64,000 nucleotides of DNA from Saprospiraceae bacterium. Lineage in GTDB: Bacteria > Bacteroidota > Bacteroidia > Chitinophagales > Saprospiraceae. The stretch lies in contig JAIPBL010000023.1 in assembly GCA_021739645.1 (NCBI GenBank), positions 1 through 64,000 of the forward strand, written 5' to 3'. Each line of letters begins with the position of its first letter. Position 1 is the first letter of the stretch. The position numbers were made by a program, and so were the translations under genes. Positions 59,529 to 64,000 of this stretch are shown here, piece after piece. The notes beneath the pieces were generated by a model. That model was not told where the DNA came from and ran no database searches. It saw only the letters and a program-made list of their open reading frames with translations.

Positions 59529-59752
59529 CAGAGCTTTCCTATAAAAAACGTGCAAGTCTTTTGACGCCCCATCGGGGCGAAATGTCGGTAGTTATTACCC
59601 AGAACCATTGCCTCCCGTGCCGTAGGTACGGCATACTGGCTACAACATTCCGTACCTACGGCACGGAAACCCGTTCGCAATGAATTTGCTACCGACATCT
59701 CGCCCCGATGGGGCGATTAACTTACACCAGACAGTTTTTATAGGAAAGTCCT
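59529..59752. mobile_element. MITE, copy 2 (about 224 bp)
   Basis: Terminal repeats CAGAGCTTTCCTATAAAA and, on the right, the reverse complement of AGGACTTTCCTATAAAA. They are flanked by an ACATCAACATT direct repeat (59518-59528 and 59753-59763) that starts inside the stop codon of the nuclease gene. The interior is a long foldback: GCCCCATCGGGGCGA ... GTCGGTAG and its reverse complement, with a CCGTAGGTACGG core. The rest of the 59519-59928 gap holds no gene. Confidence 0.82.
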
Positions 59753-59928
59753 ACATCAACATTTTCACAGGTTTTTTTTGCGCTAAAACTTCCTTACCTT
59801 AGCGTTATCGTTTTCGGACATCTTACCTAAAGCCTAATTCCCCCCATACCGGGTTACGGCATTTTTTCCTAATAGCTACTTAACTGACGGGGGTTATCCC
59901 TATATTTTTATCATCAAAAACTGAATCC

Positions 59929-61248
59929 ATGTACACTTGTACCATTTGTCCCATTTTTACAAAAAAGAGGCATCGGACTCCACAAGTTTTGCTCCGCAAA
60001 ACCATGTCCGTCATCCTGCTTGTCCTGTCGTTTTTTGCGCTCCAGTCTTGGGATTACTACCAGCCTTGGAACGTTGACAGCTCACCACCGGCAGCCCTTC
60101 AGCCCGTTGGCGCATGGGCGAACCTGAGCCAGGCGCAGCGGCTTGCCCTGCAAGGCGGTGGCGTTGTCACCAACTTCAACTCCGGCATTTGCAGCGGAGG
60201 CAACCCCATTCTCCTCAACATCGGTGCGGGACCAGCGCCCAGCGCACCCGTCAACAACGCCATCAACACCCGGCAGCCACGGCGCTGGGGCAACACCTCG
60301 TTCTACCTCGCCCGCCAAAACATGGGAGGCGCTGGGGTGCAGTACTGTTTTGACCTGAGCATCGCCGCTACGTTCAGCATGGACAGCCGGGAACACGCCT
60401 ATTTTGCCAACGGCGAAAACATTGGCGTGACGGCCCTCAACGGCGTCAACCCCGTGCCGCTGACGGCCAGCTACCAGGGCGGGTCCATTGGGAACGCCAC
60501 CATTACTGGCAACGGCTCGGGCAGTGTCCACCTCAATGCCAACGGCAAAACGGGTGGCGGCTTGTGGTGGGATATCCATTCCGGCGGCCAACCTGTCACG
60601 CAGGTTTGCATCGAGTATTTCGCCTCGCCGGGCGAACTGCCCACCATCGAGCCGTTCCGCCTCAGCATTGATGGCACAAAATGCGTGGCCGATGCACCCG
60701 TCGTTTGCGGCAACAGCTCACCCGTGAGCCGATGGGGCAGGCTCGGCTCCAACCTGGGCACTGGCCTTGACGACGGCCAGCCTGTTTACGATTTCAACAG
60801 CGGCTTCTGCGATGAGTCCGGCGACCCCATCAATTTCATCGAAATCAACGCCAACCCGTCCATTGCCTCCGGCAACATTGATTTCCTCAACAACAAACCG
60901 CCCCGCCCCTACGGCCGGCACAGTTTTGACAACAGCCGGGAGTACATCGGTGCTGGAGGGAACACCTACTGCTTCACACTTGATGAGGCACGCCCCATCC
61001 GCCTCAACTCGCTGGAACACAAATTTTTCGCAGGCCCAGAGCGGGTGCGCATCAATGCTTGGCTCGGTGCCGACCCCGTCGTCATAGCGGGTTTCAGCAA
61101 CGGGCCAACCCCGGTGAGCAATGCCAACGGCCTCACGTTCAGTGGGTCGGGCTACGGCAAAGGCGTGGAGCGCCACTTCCAACGACCAGCCTGTGTCGCA
61201 GGTCTGCGTGGAGTACTGGCGGGTAAATGGCGGCGCCCTCACGGGTGA
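59929..61248 (+). CDS. Giant T9SS-type surface protein with HYR-like repeats, N-terminal part (before frameshift)
   Basis: About 410 meaningful residues before the frame breaks near 61165. The start is uncertain: 59929 gives a long basic tail before the hydrophobic core ('SVILLVLSFFALQSW'), and the ATG at 60004 starts just before it. Two related units of about 180 residues are visible: 'NLSQAQRLALQGGGVVTNFNSGICSGGNPILLNI...QYCFDLS...QVCIEYF' and 'GRLGSNLGTGLDDGQPVYDFNSGFCDESGDPINFIEI...TYCFTLDEA'. The end of the second unit, expected to read 'SQVCVEYW', is found in the +1 frame. The 20 or so residues before the stop at 61248 ('RPACVAGLRGVLAGK') are therefore out of frame. Function unknown. 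Confidence 0.8.
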   Translation: MYTCTICPIFTKKRHRTPQVLLRKTMSVILLVLSFFALQSWDYYQPWNVDSSPPAALQPVGAWANLSQAQRLALQGGGVVTNFNSGICSGGNPILLNIGAGPAPSAPVNNAINTRQPRRWGNTSFYLARQNMGGAGVQYCFDLSIAATFSMDSREHAYFANGENIGVTALNGVNPVPLTASYQGGSIGNATITGNGSGSVHLNANGKTGGGLWWDIHSGGQPVTQVCIEYFASPGELPTIEPFRLSIDGTKCVADAPVVCGNSSPVSRWGRLGSNLGTGLDDGQPVYDFNSGFCDESGDPINFIEINANPSIASGNIDFLNNKPPRPYGRHSFDNSREYIGAGGNTYCFTLDEARPIRLNSLEHKFFAGPERVRINAWLGADPVVIAGFSNGPTPVSNANGLTFSGSGYGKGVERHFQRPACVAGLRGVLAGKWRRPHG

Positions 61249-64000
61249 GCCTTTCTCGCTCGAACTCTGTGCGACCCGTTGCCTGTTCGACGACAGCTAT
61301 GCCTGCTCGCTGAACCCAGGTGCTTGCTCCGCAAACTTTCCAGATATTAAGATTACCAAAACCGTGACGCCCATCAACGAGTTTGGCCTGAACACCTGCA
61401 CCAACGCCAGCGGAAATGTTGACTTCCCAGCCTACAAAATCAGCATCACGATGCTCAATAATGCGGGTTCTGCCAAAGAACTTTTCCTCGAAGACGACCT
61501 CCTCAACTACCTTGCCGCTGCGTATGTGGATACGTTGACTGCTCCTCAAATTGTGGATTCAAACACGTCCGGCCTGCCGCTGATGAACCCACTGTACGAT
61601 GGGCGGGATTACACCGATATCTTCCTCCCCAACACGGGCTGGCTCGGTGCCGGGCAGTACCTCACCGTGGAATTCACGGTGGCGCTCAACCCCAATGCAC
61701 CCGGCGCTTTGACGACCCTGTGCAACACCGCATTCGGTGGCGGCCTCTCCAATGGCGGCTTCGTGGTCAGCGACCTCTCCGGCGACTTTGGAAGTGGCTT
61801 CAGCGACCCGACCCCTGTCAACAACCTGCTGCCAGCTGGCGTAGTTGCCACTTCCGCACTGGACGTGACGATGGAGGCCACGCTGATGAACTACATGAAC
61901 GCCATCCAAGCCTGGGTGGACAACCACGGCGGCGCTACTTTCAGCGTACCCGGCTGCGGCCCGGTTTCTTGGTCGAGCGACTTCGACATGAACGACTGGG
62001 TCTGGAATTGTAGCTACATTGACGGACATATTGACGTGACCTTCACGGCTCAAGACAACTGCGGGCACACGTTCACCACCTGCGCCACCTTCACCCTTGA
62101 AGACACGCAAGGCCCCGACTGCGTCAAGCCGACCAACCTCGACCTCAACTGCAGCGACCCCAATGCTGGCGCACAACTCGACAATTGGCTCAATTACTCC
62201 GGCAACTGGAGCGACCTCAGCCTGCCCGTTGTCTTCACTCACGATTTCACCGGTCTGACGGGCAACGAGTGCAGCGGCGACACCATCACCGTCACTTGGA
62301 CCGGCACGGACAACTGCGGAAACACGACCATTTTCGTCGGTTACCTCACGGTCAGCGACAACCAGGCTCCGATACTGCAAAACGTCCCGGCGGATGTCAC
62401 CCTCGACCCCTGCACGGCCATCCCGCCTGCGGCAAACGTGACTGCCACCGACGCCTGCGACCCCAGCGTTCTTGTCATTCTGGAAGAATCTACAACTGGC
62501 CCGTACTGCGACCAAACCATCACACGCACCTGGACGGCCACCGACGACTGTGGGAATTCCGTTGCTGCTTCGCAAACGATTCACGTGGTGGACAACCAAG
62601 CACCCGTCTTCTCCAATGTCCCTGCTGATACCACCGCCGAGTGCCCCAACGTGCCGCCCGTGCAAGACCCGACCGTGACGGATTGCTCGCCCTTCAACGT
62701 TGTTTTTTCGGAGCAACAAACAGGCGGCGCCTGCCCATTGCCCAACATCATCGTCCGCACCTGGATTGCCACGGACACCTGTGGACACGCCGACACCGTG
62801 ACCCAAACCATCACGATGACACCGCCAATCGTGCCGTCCACGCTGATTTGGACCTACGTGCCACCCGACACGACGACCACCTGCGACCAGAACCCCGGCT
62901 TCGGCGTAGCCCTGGCCGAAACGACCTGTCCAGCGGGCGGCCTCAGCGTCAGCTTCACCGATGTGGTGAACTCCAATGGCGACTGCAGTCTGCCATTCAG
63001 CATCACCCGCACCTGGATTGCGCACGATGCCTGCGGCAATATGATTACCGCTTCGCAAACCATCAGCACCGGGCCGGACACGCAAGCGCCCATTTTTGCC
63101 AGCGACACACCCGACACCATCGCCATGGATTGTGGTGGACCGCTTTACACGCCGGTGGCATTCGACAATTGCGGAGCAACCGCCCTCAGCTACGTGGACA
63201 ATGCCCAAACGGGCGACTGCGCCACCGGCTTCCAGTTCACACGCATCTGGACGGCCACCGATTTATGTGGTAACAGCACTGATTTCACGCAGTACGTGAC
63301 CACCAACCCTGACACGACTGCGCCCGTGTTCATTTTCGTGCCATACGACCAGTTCTTTGACTGCGAGGATACCATCAGTTTCCCTGACCCGATTGCTTTC
63401 GACAACTGCTCCGACGTGACCATCACCTGGCAGGACAGCATCATCGGAACGGGCGATTGCCACGAGGTGAACGGCATCGAATACGGCTACGACATCATCC
63501 GCACTTGGACGGCCACCGACGACTGCGGCAACTCGACCACGGCCACCACCAGCGCCTGGGTACTGCCCGGCTTCAACAGCGGGAACATGATTGCCTTCGC
63601 CTACGTGCCGCAGAACAAAACCGTGGATTGCAGCGGCGATGCGGTTTTCGGCAACCCGGTCTGCCACTCGGCTTGCGGAGCACTCACCATCACCTACGTG
63701 GACGAAATAACCGCCGGGGACTGCACCTCGGCAACGACCATCACCCGGCATTGGACGGCAACTGATGTTTGCGGCAATTCGACCTTTGCGCAGCAAACCA
63801 TCGTCATCATGCCTGACCAGTCGGCGCCCGTGTTTACGCTGGCCTCGCAAGACCTGACGATTAGCTGCGCAACGGGCGGAATGCCGGATTTTGACATCCC
63901 GACCGTCACGGACAATTGCGCCGATGGCGCTTCACTGACCATCAGCCACCACGACGACTGGAGCACTGGCAACGCTGCCTGCGCCAACCAAACCGTCACC
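61166..64000 (+). CDS. Giant surface protein with HYR-like repeats, continuation in +1 frame, cut by window end
   Basis: From 61166 the frame is open to the window end (about 945 codons), beginning 'WSATSNDQPVSQVCVEYWRVNGG'. This matches the end of the first unit in the upstream frame, so the two parts are one gene split by a frameshift (loss of two bases, e.g. GTGTGG to GTGG, would explain it). It continues with a cysteine-bearing conserved domain ('KTVTPINEFGLNTCTNASGN', 'LNPNAPGALTTLCNTAFGGG'). Then come at least seven repeats of about 75-80 residues ending 'TRTWTATDDCGN' or variants ('VTWTGTDNCGN', 'VRTWIATDTCGH', 'TRTWIAHDACGN', 'TRIWTATDLCGN', 'IRTWTATDDCGN', 'TRHWTATDVCGN'). These are HYR-like (Ig-fold) repeats typical of Bacteroidota adhesins. 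A T9SS domain is expected beyond the window. Confidence 0.82.

Noticed and set aside
61559-63208. Long open frame (549 codons) on the minus strand
   Set aside because: It is antisense to the HYR-like repeat gene, has low-complexity Val/Gly/Arg/Ala composition and no domain; it is a shadow of GC-rich coding DNA.

Overview
The window is chromosomal DNA of a Bacteroidota bacterium, most likely of the Saprospiria / Chitinophagales side of the phylum (inference). Evidence: seven genes encode very large secreted proteins, most of which show C-terminal sorting domains of the type IX secretion system (T9SS), of both type A and the gliding-motility type B; a T9SS plug protein (DUF5103) is present; outer-membrane barrels, a TonB-dependent receptor and DUF4837/DUF481 proteins are typical of the phylum; and several genes are preceded by the Bacteroidota -7 element TAnnTTTG. 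No rRNA, tRNA or CRISPR array was seen.

Layout. 1-31.6 kb is mainly housekeeping: DUF5682 protein (cut by the window edge), frr, a NYN-like protein, a LysM glucosaminidase, an OM barrel, rodA, a four-helix-bundle (23S intervening-sequence type) gene inside an inverted repeat, an M1 peptidase, feoA-feoB, a cystathionine beta-synthase-like enzyme, nadB, a double FKBP, a two-gene AAA ATPase + PD-(D/E)XK nuclease pair, a TonB receptor, the T9SS plug protein, a flippase, an OM barrel, DUF4837, a CoA-binding protein, mtnA and an acyl-CoA dehydrogenase. 31.9-46.5 kb alternates T9SS cargo (dockerin/cohesin protein, beta-helix + SprB-repeat protein, two PKD proteins) with murQ and a threonylcarbamoyl-AMP synthase. 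46.5-50.2 kb has rplS, DUF481, a degenerate-HD/Pycsar-effector-like membrane protein, and a scar of two gene remnants interrupted by a MITE. 50.4-64 kb is T9SS cargo again, interrupted by an AddB-like nuclease, ending in a huge HYR-like repeat protein that is frameshifted and runs off the window.

The most striking feature is a family of hairpin loci. At least nine places carry a G-rich array of degenerate 7-10-base units followed by its reverse complement. The unit differs at every locus but the polarity does not (G-rich arm first). They lie between genes, often touching stop codons, and some lie in frame inside genes (DUF5682, AddB-like nuclease; a single arm in mtnA). One pair of arms encloses the four-helix-bundle gene, recalling 23S rRNA intervening sequences, where such a gene sits in the loop of a long stem. 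I infer that this may be a stand-alone intervening-sequence-like element with non-autonomous relatives.

Other points of interest: two T9SS cargo genes carry a simple repeat, (CTTTT)7 or (CT)6, inside the signal-peptide coding region with a second start codon in another frame (candidate phase variation); the ATPase/nuclease pair has an AT-rich middle segment and could be a defence module; and two MITEs share an 18-bp terminal repeat with 10-11-bp target duplications.
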